Shown: positions 36,101 through 45,829 of the stretch, piece by piece | Layout of the letters: every line of letters begins with the position of its first letter | Numbering within the stretch: the stretch's first letter is position 1 | Assembly: GCA_022508345.1 (NCBI GenBank) | Contig: JAFLVK010000002.1 | Span: 325,649 to 389,648, forward strand | Origin: Clostridiales bacterium | Lineage (GTDB): Bacteria > Bacillota > Clostridia > Christensenellales > CAG-314 | DNA length: 64,000 nt | Direction: 5' to 3' | The notes under the pieces: model-generated | What the model was told of the DNA's origin: nothing | Database searches by the model: none | Seen by the model: only the letters and a program-made list of their open reading frames with translations | Position numbers and translations under genes: made by a program

Positions 36101-36991
36101 AGCATAGTACAAGCTGTTTCCCACAAAACGTACGGTAAACGTACCCCATCCGTTTTGATTGATTTCCCAAGTGTATTCGCCCGTTTCTTGGTTAAACGCA
36201 AACTCGCTGAAGCTGTCTGCAATCTGTAGCGAACCTATCACCGTTAAGCAATCCTCAAGACTGTTGTCTATGATAGCCTGTATTTCCAATTCCTCGTTGA
36301 ACCATGATGTCCATATACCACCCATCTTGTGATAGACAGTTGCGCCCACTTCATGGTAAATGACATACTGTTCCATGTCGTACCACTCATCATACAATAT
36401 AACATGCGCTTGATTGGATACGATTTCCGCAAATAACAGCTCTTCCATTTCGCCGTCACTGAACTTCTCTTTCCTGACGGTGAAATCGGTGATATCTGCC
36501 AGCGCACCAAATGCCGCTGCCCAGGTTGCTTCGTCTACTTGGCTGAACTCCAGCTTTCCTTGGTAGTCACACACAGTGCATCTATTTGCATTGTTAAGCT
36601 CGTGCTGAGCAGGCGTCGATGTTTCATCGCAGCCTTCGTTTTGACACACACGCCAGTGTCCGTTTTCATTCTTTTTCCATTCACCTGTGAAGTCATGGTC
36701 AAGCATGCCTACGGTTGTTTGTGCATTAAGTACCCTGTCGCAAACCGAGCACTTTTTACCCTCGGTAAGCCCCGTTTGAGTACAGCTTGCACCCACAGCA
36801 GGGACAACCTGTTCAGTGTGTGCTGCCACGTCGCTCTTTTCACCACAAGTGCACTCATGCCAGTGGTTGGTTCCGTCGCTGCTCCATTCAGCAGCGAACT
36901 TGTGAGTGTGCCCGTTATTGCAAGCCGAAAGCATGCCCACACAGCTGAGCGCAAGCACCAAGCACAACACTACCGTCAATACTCTTTTCAT
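33170..36991 (-). CDS. Predicted lipoprotein with 15 tandem HxH/CxxC zinc-ribbon-like repeats
   Basis: MKRVLTVVLCLVLALSCVGMLSAC lipobox; two diverged ~180-aa domains, then 15 units of H-x-H..H..C-x(1-2)-C..H..C-x2-C. Start set to MKRVL. Confidence 0.85.
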   Translation of the reverse strand: MKRVLTVVLCLVLALSCVGMLSACNNGHTHKFAAEWSSDGTNHWHECTCGEKSDVAAHTEQVVPAVGASCTQTGLTEGKKCSVCDRVLNAQTTVGMLDHDFTGEWKKNENGHWRVCQNEGCDETSTPAQHELNNANRCTVCDYQGKLEFSQVDEATWAAAFGALADITDFTVRKEKFSDGEMEELLFAEIVSNQAHVILYDEWYDMEQYVIYHEVGATVYHKMGGIWTSWFNEELEIQAIIDNSLEDCLTVIGSLQIADSFSEFAFNQETGEYTWEINQNGWGTFTVRFVGNSLYYAHVTLGSVEDGDYYEYTLDKVGNTSFEIEPLHKHKFSTEWSSNNVYHWHEATCHDGEIDVKVAHTWGTDNKCTVCGHSKPDTSIPTVDEETFAKALELKNLSNWSLTCTSDKGMEAYKRAGNVLLIVSEYASQLVEIDEDGAIWLYIEISDGVWEKLDASEYEEIAEYLNYVDFFLYGFDVLADFWDDFTLNTDKYVAEGLEFRLDNFLIGKEFTNATVELVFNYGEVVSIKITEIDNNEEKFTVTLNKLGSTVIDVPNATPHEHSWSWIIYDDEHARECPVCYMWESGDHDYDNDGVCTVCGAMNHEHNFNKWIPSRNDIEWHSLVCEECGVQSTGSDSSRQHIYTEADPDHCVACGAARHTHQWTVTVSGELNYHTLYCSDCGERHAVECEFDGADPDHCSVCGKERHYHQYNVAFCDEIEHDVWCHICNSGTGGYHKWNEENKCEICGYDRHFHSIDNSDQDGESHFGYCEECGNFIQNEKHVWDESNTYCIVCGRAYHTHSFTVDPENNYYYFHYIVCTTCGYSDTEEHRFNSAGICVVCNEPEHKHVYNQWIPNDWNTEYHEMGCECGQFGYVRAKHTFNEHNICEVCGYERHVHTWVIWFISETQHSISCTSCGDSIWDEHKFVGDVCDVCHALNHDHIYDRWAPSSNPNRHIWSCECGVMQGDNIYDALLEPHDIDEETGRCRDCNAEAHEHHIYWFDGDDYTHYGQCHECGEDIYGEHEWGDDEVTCDMCGYIRHVHDFQLYKQDAECHYWRCDCGEEESDYHDFEETDELCSVCQAQNHGHSVDHYIDNSYNYATHFAVCECGVMIEEEHYFGEDDDLETCERCHAERHHHHWVYTHSYDQYAHTVYCPGCGTYDWQDHQFGEDHFCTMCEYEEHEHNYVVEDTDFFGHIKRCTVCQFTEWQEHSFDEDPDVCDDCGAPRHIHEVESWNEFNDDRHQGFCQTEEEWVYEEHSFGDGDICEDCGYSRNN

Positions 36992-37065
36992 GTTTGTCTC
37001 CTTTTTTATTTTTGTTTTCCACATTAAATGTATATTATATATACTATTTATGTTATCTATCTGCT

Positions 37066-37094
37066 AGTATACCCTCCCCCACCTATCTTGTCAA
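37066..37094 (-). promoter_or_regulatory. Promoter of the Cys/His-repeat lipoprotein gene
   Basis: Minus strand TTGACA-N17-TATACT. Confidence 0.7.
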
Positions 37095-37260
37095 TTGTTT
37101 TGCATAAAAGTAAAAAATGAGACGTAATTTTTTCATTTATTATGCAAAGTTATCCACACCCAGCTGGCAAGAATCGCAGGTGCTTTTTTCGTTCAACCTG
37201 GGTATATTTGTGGCTTGTTTATTTGCAACAAAAATAAGGTTAATTTGCCTAATTTAGTAA

Positions 37261-37289
37261 TTGCAAAAAAATCAAAAATTAGGTATAAT
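37261..37289 (+). promoter_or_regulatory. Promoter of tex
   Basis: TTGCAA-N17-TATAAT, inside the longer predicted ORF, supporting start at 37318. Confidence 0.65.
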
Positions 37290-37317
37290 AAAAAACAGCA
37301 ACTACAGGAGCAAAACT

Positions 37318-39462
37318 ATGGATATCATTCAAAAAATTACCGAAGAACTTGAAGTGTCAAAGTGGCAGGTAGAAGCTGCCGTCAATTTGATTGACGAGGG
37401 CAACACCATTCCCTTTATTTCCCGTTACCGCAAGGAAGCTACGGGGCAGCTAAACGACGAACAGCTGAGAAAGCTATTCGAACGCTTGACGTATCTGCGC
37501 AACCTTGAGGAAAAGAAGGCGCAGGTGCTGAAGAGCATTGAAGAGCAAGGCATGCTCACAGACGAGCTGCGCGATCAAATAATTGCCGCCGAAACACAGG
37601 TTGCAGTTGACGACTTGTACCGTCCTTACCGCCCCAAGCGCAGAACGCGCGCAATCATTGCAAAGGAAAAGGGCTTGGAGCCGCTTGCCAACATAATTTT
37701 GCTGCAAACAACAGACAAGCCTATTATTGAAACAGCAGCGGAATACGTCAACCCCGAAAAGGGCGTGGAAACGGCGGAAGAGGCTGTACAGGGCGCATTG
37801 GACATCATTGCGGAAATCATTTCCGATGACGCCACCTACCGCACTGCTATTCGCGACCTCACATTCCGCTTGGGCAAGATAACCTCCGTTGCCAAGAAGC
37901 CGGAAATCAAGACGGTGTACGACAACTACTACAGCTACGAGGAAGACATTGCAAAGATACAGGGTCACCGCGTGCTTGCGGTAAACCGCGGCGAAGCGGA
38001 AAAGGTGCTTACGGTAAAGATTGTTGCTCCGACGGAAATTATCAACGATTACTTAGTACGTCACGTTGTAACACGCAGCAACGTACACACCGAGGAATTG
38101 CTGAAAACCGCAATCAACGACAGCTACACTCGCCTGATTGAGCCCAGCATTGCAACGGAAATACGCAACATGCTCACGGAAAAGGCAGAAGAGGGCGCAA
38201 TTGCCGTATTTGGCAAAAACCTCGAACAGCTACTCATGCAACCGCCCATCGTCGGTCAGGTTGTGCTTGGCTGGGACCCCGCATTCCGTACAGGCTGCAA
38301 GCTTGCAGTAGTTGACGCAACGGGCAAGGTACTGGACACAACGGTAATTTACCCCACAGCGCCCACCACTCCCGAAAAGATTGCCAAGGCAAAGCTAACG
38401 CTTCAACAGCTTATAAAGAAATACAATATCACGCTAATATCTTTGGGTAACGGCACAGCTTCGCGCGAAAGTGAACAGATAATTGTTGAACTGCTGCACG
38501 AAACAGGACTGCCCGTACAGTACGTTATCGTCAACGAGGCGGGCGCATCCGTTTACTCGGCAAGCAAGCTAGCTACAGAGGAATTTCCCACATTTGACGT
38601 GGGTCAACGAAGCGCCGCAAGCATTGCCCGCAGGCTTCAGGACCCATTGAGCGAACTGGTAAAAATCGACCCCAAGTCCATAGGCGTAGGTCAATACCAA
38701 CACGACATGAACCAAAAGAAGCTGGGCGAAACGCTAAACGGCGTGGTTGAAGATTGCGTAAACAAGGTCGGCGTAGATTTGAACACGGCAAGCGCCCCAC
38801 TGCTTCAATATGTGTCTGGCGTAACCAGCTCCATAGCTAAAAATATCGTAGCCTACCGCGAAAAGCACGGACGCTTCCAAAACCGCGAACAGCTGTTAAA
38901 TGTTGACAAGCTGGGTGCAAAGGCATATCAGCAATGTGCGGGCTTCTTGCGTATCAGCGGTGGCGACAACTTCCTAGACGGAACAAGCGTACACCCGGAA
39001 AGCTACGAAGCAACACTGAAGCTAATGCACATATTGAACATTGCCCCCGAAAACATCGGCAACCTAGCAGGACTTAGCAAAACCAGCATCAACTACGGCA
39101 AGCTATCCAAGGACTTGGACATCGGCGAACTGACACTACGCGACATCGTGTCCGAACTGGAAAAGCCCGCGCGCGACCCAAGAGACGAAATGCCCAAGCC
39201 AATACTGAGAAACGACGTCCTGGAAATGAAAGACCTGAAAGAAGGCATGATACTGAAGGGAACCGTACGCAACGTAATAGACTTCGGCGTGTTCGTAGAC
39301 ATTGGCGTACATCAGGACGGACTTGTGCACATTTCGCAGCTGTCCTCCACCAAGTTTGTAAAGCACCCGCTTGAGGTTGTAAAGGTGGGCGACGTTGTAG
39401 ACGTCAAGGTGCTGTCGGTAGATTTGGACAAAAAGAGAATATCTTTGACAATGAAGCTGTAA
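37318..39462 (+). CDS. tex: Tex-family S1 RNA-binding transcription accessory protein
   Basis: EGNTIPFISRYRKEATG, LGWDPAFRTGCKLAVVD, C-term S1 domain GMILKGTVRNVIDFGVFVDIGVHQDGLVHISQLS. Confidence 0.95.
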   Translation: MDIIQKITEELEVSKWQVEAAVNLIDEGNTIPFISRYRKEATGQLNDEQLRKLFERLTYLRNLEEKKAQVLKSIEEQGMLTDELRDQIIAAETQVAVDDLYRPYRPKRRTRAIIAKEKGLEPLANIILLQTTDKPIIETAAEYVNPEKGVETAEEAVQGALDIIAEIISDDATYRTAIRDLTFRLGKITSVAKKPEIKTVYDNYYSYEEDIAKIQGHRVLAVNRGEAEKVLTVKIVAPTEIINDYLVRHVVTRSNVHTEELLKTAINDSYTRLIEPSIATEIRNMLTEKAEEGAIAVFGKNLEQLLMQPPIVGQVVLGWDPAFRTGCKLAVVDATGKVLDTTVIYPTAPTTPEKIAKAKLTLQQLIKKYNITLISLGNGTASRESEQIIVELLHETGLPVQYVIVNEAGASVYSASKLATEEFPTFDVGQRSAASIARRLQDPLSELVKIDPKSIGVGQYQHDMNQKKLGETLNGVVEDCVNKVGVDLNTASAPLLQYVSGVTSSIAKNIVAYREKHGRFQNREQLLNVDKLGAKAYQQCAGFLRISGGDNFLDGTSVHPESYEATLKLMHILNIAPENIGNLAGLSKTSINYGKLSKDLDIGELTLRDIVSELEKPARDPRDEMPKPILRNDVLEMKDLKEGMILKGTVRNVIDFGVFVDIGVHQDGLVHISQLSSTKFVKHPLEVVKVGDVVDVKVLSVDLDKKRISLTMKL

Positions 39463-39475
39463 TATTTGATAACAA

Positions 39476-39505
39476 AAAACACCCCACTTGGGGTGTTTTT
39501 TTATT
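39476..39505. terminator. Shared terminator
   Basis: AAAAACACCCCacttGGGGTGTTTTTTT. Confidence 0.75.
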
Positions 39506-39516
39506 TTAATATCTTT

Positions 39517-40860
39517 TTACTTTTTCTTTATATGGCGGAATATTTCCTCTGTTGCAAGGCGTGCTTTCGCAACGGAAACGGAGCTGTCCTTTGGGAAACA
39601 ATAGTAAAGCATTGCGTTGTTACCTATGCAAATCACGTCGCCAATCTCATACCACAGATAATCGGCATACAAGCTGTAGGATACACTTGCCGGCTGGAAG
39701 TAATCTAGCTCACCCTCCGCTGCCGTTAAGTGGAAGCCCGTTACATCGTGTGTGAGATGCCCCGAACCTATGTTGTACACAGCCTTGGTGCCCTTCATCA
39801 CTATCACGTCTACGTCCGTATCCAGCCTGTATTGCCCTGCTTCAATTTCTTTGCGTACGCACTGCCTTTGCCAATTGTACCAGCTGGGGATGTGCGCTAT
39901 TTCCGTCTCACCGTTTACCGCACGCATAAAGCCGTGTTCGGTAAGCTCGTAAGTTTTGTTGCAGCTGTGGCAGGTAACGTGAATACCCTTGCCTTCCATT
40001 TGCCCTTCCGTGTTACAATGCGGACACTTGTACAGTACGCGCTGCAGGTGATCGGCGCGAAAGTCCTCGTCAATTACGATATCGTTGTCCTGTTGATAGC
40101 GGAAATTGTCAAAGGAGAAACGCTTGTGCACTTCTTCATTTATCTGCTCAACAGACATTTCTACAATTTGCTCGGGTGTGAGCATGTACTCCATTATTGC
40201 AGAAACCTCAACCTTGCGCTGTTGCAAGCCGTTGTACAATGGGTCGTACAAAAAATCGCCAAACGTAGTTACCATGACAACGGGCACCTTGAACATTTTG
40301 ATAAATTTGCCCAACCCGTAAGGCAACGTCGTTGCAGTGCCGTCAAACGAGTAGCTTGCTTCGGGAAACATCAATACGGAGGTGTGCAGCTTGTCAAAGC
40401 AGTGCTTCATGTGGCGCACCAGCGTTGTGTCGGTTACGAACTTTGTTGTGGGGATACATCCCAGTTGCGTCAGTAGCCACTTTTGACCGACAAATGCGTC
40501 GCTGGTACACACGATATTGAACCGTTGCGGAAATATCCTTTCGGCAATCTTGAGGTCCAAAAAGCTGGAGTGATTCATCAAATACAGGCAGGGCTGTTTT
40601 TTGTTGAAACGCTCCATGTTGACCTTTGTAAAGCGGAAATGCAGCCTTTTCAGCTCCCCTGCGCAGATAACATTTATCAGCGCGCGGAAAAACCTACTAG
40701 GCCGCTTGACCTTTACAGGCTTTTCGCCGGGTAATGCCAAAACCTCGCTGTACGTTAAGTTTTTAACCTTGATTTTCACTTGTTTCTTCTGTTTTCTCTT
40801 CTTCAGTGTGTTCTTCTGACGTCTGTTCTTCAAGTAGCTTTTTGCGGCTGAACGAAACAC
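39517..40860 (-). CDS. PlsC-type acyltransferase with C-terminal zinc ribbon
   Basis: LMNHSSFLDLKIA (HX4D-like), FPEASYSFDGT; YKCPHCNTEGQMEGKGIHVTCHSCNKTYELTEHG zinc ribbon. True start may be downstream of 40860. Confidence 0.8.
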   Translation of the reverse strand: MFRSAAKSYLKNRRQKNTLKKRKQKKQVKIKVKNLTYSEVLALPGEKPVKVKRPSRFFRALINVICAGELKRLHFRFTKVNMERFNKKQPCLYLMNHSSFLDLKIAERIFPQRFNIVCTSDAFVGQKWLLTQLGCIPTTKFVTDTTLVRHMKHCFDKLHTSVLMFPEASYSFDGTATTLPYGLGKFIKMFKVPVVMVTTFGDFLYDPLYNGLQQRKVEVSAIMEYMLTPEQIVEMSVEQINEEVHKRFSFDNFRYQQDNDIVIDEDFRADHLQRVLYKCPHCNTEGQMEGKGIHVTCHSCNKTYELTEHGFMRAVNGETEIAHIPSWYNWQRQCVRKEIEAGQYRLDTDVDVIVMKGTKAVYNIGSGHLTHDVTGFHLTAAEGELDYFQPASVSYSLYADYLWYEIGDVICIGNNAMLYYCFPKDSSVSVAKARLATEEIFRHIKKK

Positions 40861-41236
40861 ACAAATATTCCGTCACAACCACTGCCACAACAAACAGAAC
40901 AGCAATAGCCAGTGGGATAACAAACAAAATGTCCGTGTCAATGCCTGCCCTGTAATACAACACAGGAACAATTGCCCATATGAGCAAGCTACACACATAT
41001 CCCACGATATGAAGCACAAACATCGGGATAATCACGCCGAAATTTTGGACGTTATCCGTGTCGGACTTGTTGCCTATACCTGCAAATAACGCACTGGCAG
41101 GAAACGGAACCTTTACGCGCTTGAAAAAGCGTGGCTCAACGCGCAGCCTGCGTTGTCTCAACGGCACAAGCAATGCCGTACACAGGGAACAAACCAAAGT
41201 TAAAAATACTGTTAAAAATATCAAAAATACATCCAT
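40763..41236 (-). CDS. Hypothetical membrane protein
   Basis: 157 aa with hydrophobic segments; C-terminus overlaps the longest version of the acyltransferase ORF. Confidence 0.55.
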   Translation of the reverse strand: MDVFLIFLTVFLTLVCSLCTALLVPLRQRRLRVEPRFFKRVKVPFPASALFAGIGNKSDTDNVQNFGVIIPMFVLHIVGYVCSLLIWAIVPVLYYRAGIDTDILFVIPLAIAVLFVVAVVVTEYLCVSFSRKKLLEEQTSEEHTEEEKTEETSENQG

Positions 41237-41324
41237 AATGTCACCTAGAAATATTTTACTACAAAGCGCTAAATTGTCAACGAAATAGGCTTATGTTGAA
41301 AACCATAGCCAACAATTTAGAACT

Positions 41325-42785
41325 TTACTCCTCCACTTGCTCAATGGGTAATACGTCTGCGTTGATTTCCGCAAGCTTGGCAGTACGGAATTTGGAATTT
41401 TCGCGATGCACGAAGTAGGTAGGGATAAACATCAACAGCGACACTACTGCCGCAAACAGGAACAGTTCAAACGGGTACACGTGATTGCCTGTTTCATATC
41501 CTACGCCGCCCGGGATAGCGAAGTAACCCGCAGCAGGTGCAGCCGCCGAAAAGATTCCCTCTTCGATTTCCACAAACTCGCCCACAATCGGTCCAAAGCC
41601 GTTGATGATAAGCGGGCAGAATATGCTTGCAATTATCATGGGTAGCGTTACGTAAATGATTATCCTCACGCCCTGGAAGCAGCCTGCTTTTTCCGCAGGG
41701 GTGTAGTCGCGAGCCGTTGCGTTGAACAGCCCCGCAGCAAGCAAGGAGGCACTTTCAACAAGCGTTCCGCCAACGATAAACATGATATATGTTGCAATCA
41801 TATTGTTGTTGACAAACTTGATAAGGTAAACAAGTATGCCGCCCACCACGCCAAATGCAGCTACCGGGTAGAAGAACTTGTCTTTGCCGAACTTGTCCAT
41901 GAGCTTGCCACCCACCACAGCCATTGCCGCCGACAGCAAAATTACCGCCGCAAGAGGCAATACAAAGCCATCGCCGAAGCCAAGGGTGTACTGAAGTATC
42001 ATTATCATGTAGGGTTGCCACAGCTGCATTGCAAGGCCGGACAGCATCATACCGATAAGACAGATGTAAATCATCTTGTGCTTTTTGATGTTTTTGGGAG
42101 TAAAGCCGTACACAACCTCCTGCATGTATTTGCCCGAACGGTCGGGTTGAAGCTTGGGGCTGTCCTTTAGCAGGAACAAGCCCAACACACCCGCAATTGC
42201 CGTCATACCACCCAAAATGATGAAAAACAGCTTCCATTGCGGATTGTCTCCCTCGACCATCCAACCAAAGCCAACAAATATTATCATTAGCGCAGCAACA
42301 GGCATGATGGACAGTATTACATCCACAAAGCCGCGGTTGGTGATGTCGGTGACGTCGGTAACCCATGAGGAGAATGCCGCGTCGTTGGAAAGCGAACCGA
42401 ACACCGTCATTACGCAGTCCATGATAACGAAAATAGTCACCACCCACACTACGTCGCTGGCGTCATAGTGCTCGTTTCCGAAAAATGCGAAGCTGGCAGT
42501 TACAAGCCCCCAAATGATGTATCCCCATGAGATAAACACCTTGCGCTTGCCAAGTCTGTCCGACAGCACTCCGCCGAAGATTGTTACCAATGCCGCAACC
42601 ACTGCGCTGGCTGCAACCGTTGCGCTTGTAGCCCAGCCGTTGGTTGTGATTTGCTTTTGAATATAGGTGGAGAAATACATGTTTTCCACCATCCAGGCAA
42701 GCTGTCCCATAAGACCGAATATTACAATAGACAGCCATATCTTTGCGCCCAGCTTGTTGGATTTTTTTACTACTAAGTCAGCCAT
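41325..42785 (-). CDS. MFS/GPH-like transporter
   Basis: About 12 hydrophobic segments; GGVLSDRLGKRKVFI motif between TM2 and TM3. Confidence 0.85.
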   Translation of the reverse strand: MADLVVKKSNKLGAKIWLSIVIFGLMGQLAWMVENMYFSTYIQKQITTNGWATSATVAASAVVAALVTIFGGVLSDRLGKRKVFISWGYIIWGLVTASFAFFGNEHYDASDVVWVVTIFVIMDCVMTVFGSLSNDAAFSSWVTDVTDITNRGFVDVILSIMPVAALMIIFVGFGWMVEGDNPQWKLFFIILGGMTAIAGVLGLFLLKDSPKLQPDRSGKYMQEVVYGFTPKNIKKHKMIYICLIGMMLSGLAMQLWQPYMIMILQYTLGFGDGFVLPLAAVILLSAAMAVVGGKLMDKFGKDKFFYPVAAFGVVGGILVYLIKFVNNNMIATYIMFIVGGTLVESASLLAAGLFNATARDYTPAEKAGCFQGVRIIIYVTLPMIIASIFCPLIINGFGPIVGEFVEIEEGIFSAAAPAAGYFAIPGGVGYETGNHVYPFELFLFAAVVSLLMFIPTYFVHRENSKFRTAKLAEINADVLPIEQVEE

Positions 42786-42904
42786 AAAAATAACTCCTCA
42801 ATACGGATAAGTTTATTTTATCACATACAGCACCAAGTTGCAATACTTAAATAAAAGCCTCCCTTGTTCAAGGGGAGGCTTTCTTTGTTGTTTTAATAAG
42901 CAAA

Positions 42905-44689
42905 TTATTTGCACAGCTCTTCCAATTCGGAGAGAGTGTCTTGGAAAGACTTGGTTACGATATCGAACGGCTCTTGTGTGGTGAGGTCGACACCGGCAAC
43001 CTTAAGCTCGGATACGGGATCCATCGAACCGCCTAAAGACAGGAACTTCTTGTAGTTGTCCACTGCGGTAGCGCCATCTTTGAGTATCTTTTCGGCAATG
43101 CACACTGCGGATATGATACCCGTTGCGTACTTGTAAACGTAGAATGCGCGATAGAAATGAGGAATACGTGCCCATTCGTACTTGATTTCGTCGTTGTGAG
43201 TAACTGCGGGTCCGTAGTACATCTTGTTGAGCTCAAGGTACTTAGCGCACATCACGTCAGCTGTCAATGGTTGTCCGCTTTCCACAAGCGCGTGGGAAAT
43301 TTGCTCAAACTCAGCAAACATAGCCTGACGGTACATGGTTGTGCGCAGCATATCCAAGTAATATTGCAACAGATATTTCTTTACGTTTACGTCCTTTTCC
43401 GTAGCAAGCAGATACTTTAACAGCAGCACTTCGTTACATGTGGAAGCAACCTCGGCAACGAAAATCTTGTAGCCCTCCTTGGAGTACGGTTGCGTCTTGC
43501 AGCTGTAGTAGGTGTGCATGGAGTGACCCATTTCGTGCGCGATTGTGAAGATGTCGTGGGTTGTCTTTTGATAGTTCAACAGCATATAGGGGTGCACGCC
43601 CGTTACGCCACTGGAGTAAGCACCGCTGCGTTTTGTGGGAGTTTCGTGTACGTCAATCCAACGGTTATCGAAGGCTTCCTTTACAACCTTGAGGTAGTCC
43701 TCTCCCAGTGGAGCCAAACCCTTTAAAACAAGCTTGCACGCGTCTTCGTATTCGCAGGAGATGTCCGCGTCTTCGAATATTGCAACGTACAGGTCGTACA
43801 TGTTGAGCGTTTTGACACCCATCAGCTTTTTGCGCAAAGCAATGTATCTGTGCAGTGGCTCAAAGCTGTTGTGCATGCAGTTGATGAGGTTGTCGTAAAC
43901 TGCCTTGTCTACCTGCTCGTAGAACAACGCTCTTTCCATTGCACTGTTGAAGTTGCGCGCTTTAGCGGAGAAGCAATCACTCCTTACACTACCCTCGTAA
44001 AGTCCTGCCAGGGTGTTGATTTTTTCGATGTAGGACTTGTAGTAGGTTTTGAAAGCCTTTCTGCGCACCTTTTGGTCCTTGTGTTGCAAGCACATGGAAT
44101 AGGTGCCGTGTCCAAGCTGAACGCGTTTGCCGTCAACGGTGATTTTCGGGAACTTGATGTCGCCGTTGTCCAAACGGTTAAATACTTCGTGGAACTGTCC
44201 GCTGAAGCCGCCAACACCGGCAAGCAGCTTTTCCTCCCTTTCGGACAGAATGTGCGCCTTGCCCTTCAACAGGTTGGCAAGCATCACGTCGTAGTCGGAA
44301 AAATCGGGATTGTTGATGAGGGACTGGAGATGTTCATCGGGCAAAGCGGAAAGCTCGGGCGATACAAATGCCATAGCCTCGCTGTATTTGGTGAACAAGC
44401 CGTATATCCTTGCATAGCGCGCTTGACGTTCGGCATCCTGCACGTCAGTGTCGTAGTCCATGTGCGCGTAGCCGTACAGTCTTTCCAACTTCATTTCGAT
44501 TTCGTCGGACTTTCTCAAAAATTCCAACAATGTAGCAGAGTCTGCAAGCTTGCCTTGATATGCCGTGAGCACCTTGTACTCTTCGGAAATCTCAGCAAAT
44601 GCCTTTTCCCAATCCTCGGGGGTAGCAAATATGTCACCCAGGTTCCATTTATACTTTTCGGGGATTTCACTGCGTTTTGTGTAAGTCAT
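42905..44689 (-). CDS. pepF: Oligoendopeptidase F (M3B)
   Basis: WNLGDIFATPEDWEKAF; HEMGHSMHTYYS (HExxH). Confidence 0.95.
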   Translation of the reverse strand: MTYTKRSEIPEKYKWNLGDIFATPEDWEKAFAEISEEYKVLTAYQGKLADSATLLEFLRKSDEIEMKLERLYGYAHMDYDTDVQDAERQARYARIYGLFTKYSEAMAFVSPELSALPDEHLQSLINNPDFSDYDVMLANLLKGKAHILSEREEKLLAGVGGFSGQFHEVFNRLDNGDIKFPKITVDGKRVQLGHGTYSMCLQHKDQKVRRKAFKTYYKSYIEKINTLAGLYEGSVRSDCFSAKARNFNSAMERALFYEQVDKAVYDNLINCMHNSFEPLHRYIALRKKLMGVKTLNMYDLYVAIFEDADISCEYEDACKLVLKGLAPLGEDYLKVVKEAFDNRWIDVHETPTKRSGAYSSGVTGVHPYMLLNYQKTTHDIFTIAHEMGHSMHTYYSCKTQPYSKEGYKIFVAEVASTCNEVLLLKYLLATEKDVNVKKYLLQYYLDMLRTTMYRQAMFAEFEQISHALVESGQPLTADVMCAKYLELNKMYYGPAVTHNDEIKYEWARIPHFYRAFYVYKYATGIISAVCIAEKILKDGATAVDNYKKFLSLGGSMDPVSELKVAGVDLTTQEPFDIVTKSFQDTLSELEELCK

Positions 44690-44701
44690 ACTGTTTCTCC
44701 T

Positions 44702-45568
44702 TTATTTGTTCAATAAGTTTTGCAAAAATTGTTTGTACTGCTCGCCGTATTCGGCACTGTTCAACGCGTACGCGGTAAAGCCCTTGATGTACCCAAGCTT
44801 GTCACCGAAGTCGTAGCGCGTACCCTTGAAATCATAAGCATATACTTTGTGGGTTTTAGTGAGGCTGCGTATTGCATCAGTGAGGTAAACTTCGCCGTTG
44901 CGCGTTGGTGCCTTGTCAATCTCGTCGAAAATTTCCGACGTAAACAGGTACCTACCCAGCGGCGCAAGCAAGGAGTAAATCTCCGCATCCGTTTGCGGTT
45001 TTTCTATTATGTCCTGCAGCCTGTACAGCCTGCTATCCACTTGCTCCACCTTGCATGATGCGTATGAAGATATCGACTGCCTGTCAACGGGTTGCACACC
45101 CACAACGGAACCGCCGGTTTTGCAGTACGCTTCAACAAGCTGACGGGTAACAGGCTCATCTCCCAGCATTACGTCGTCGCCGTTTAGCACCACGAACGGT
45201 TCACCTTGTGTAAACTCTTTGGCAAGCTGCACTGCCTTTCCCGTTCCGTTTGGCACAGGCTGATAAACAAACGTAATGTTTGCAAGATTGTTCAGTTCCT
45301 CCACTGCCCTGGCTTCCTTTGTCTTGCCCTTGTGAGCAAGCTCCTGTGCCAATGCTACGTCCTTGTCGAAGTAACGCTTGATGTCTTGCTTTTCGGGGGA
45401 AATAACAATGAGAATATCCGTTATGCCCGAAGCAACAACCTCTTCAACAATCAATTGCAGGCTAGGTCTGTCAATTACTGCCAGCATTTCCTTGGGGTGC
45501 GCCTTAGTGTAAGGCAAAAACCGCGTGCCCTTGCCCGCTGCCAGTATTACCGCTTTGTTAACTTTCAT
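44702..45568 (-). CDS. galU: UTP-glucose-1-phosphate uridylyltransferase
   Basis: KAVILAAGKGTRFLPYTKAHPKEMLAVIDRPSLQLIVEE. Confidence 0.94.
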   Translation of the reverse strand: MKVNKAVILAAGKGTRFLPYTKAHPKEMLAVIDRPSLQLIVEEVVASGITDILIVISPEKQDIKRYFDKDVALAQELAHKGKTKEARAVEELNNLANITFVYQPVPNGTGKAVQLAKEFTQGEPFVVLNGDDVMLGDEPVTRQLVEAYCKTGGSVVGVQPVDRQSISSYASCKVEQVDSRLYRLQDIIEKPQTDAEIYSLLAPLGRYLFTSEIFDEIDKAPTRNGEVYLTDAIRSLTKTHKVYAYDFKGTRYDFGDKLGYIKGFTAYALNSAEYGEQYKQFLQNLLNK

Positions 45569-45718
45569 ATACTTTCCTTTTTTTTATGCAAATTTTCCTA
45601 TATACATTATATAAAACTTTTGTAAACCCGTCAACACGAAATATGACGAAACATTTGCGAATTTGAGCAAGCGAAATGACGCGGAGCAAGGACTTGAGCG
45701 GAGATAGCGAAAATTTGC

Positions 45719-45747
45719 GTAACTCTCGGGCGTGTACCGAGAGTTAC
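45719..45747. other. Perfect 11-bp inverted repeat
   Basis: GTAACTCTCGG gcgtgta CCGAGAGTTAC. Confidence 0.6.
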
Positions 45748-45799
45748 ACCTTGCGGGGGATGCTGGGGCATGCGACTCCCCAGCAAAAGTATAAAAAAG

Positions 45800-45827
45800 A
45801 AGGATGCGGGAGCATCCTTCCTTATTA
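45800..45827 (-). terminator. Intrinsic terminator downstream of ypeB
   Basis: Minus strand AAGGAAGGATGCTCCCGCATCCTTCTTTTTT. Confidence 0.8.
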
Positions 45828-45829
45828 GT

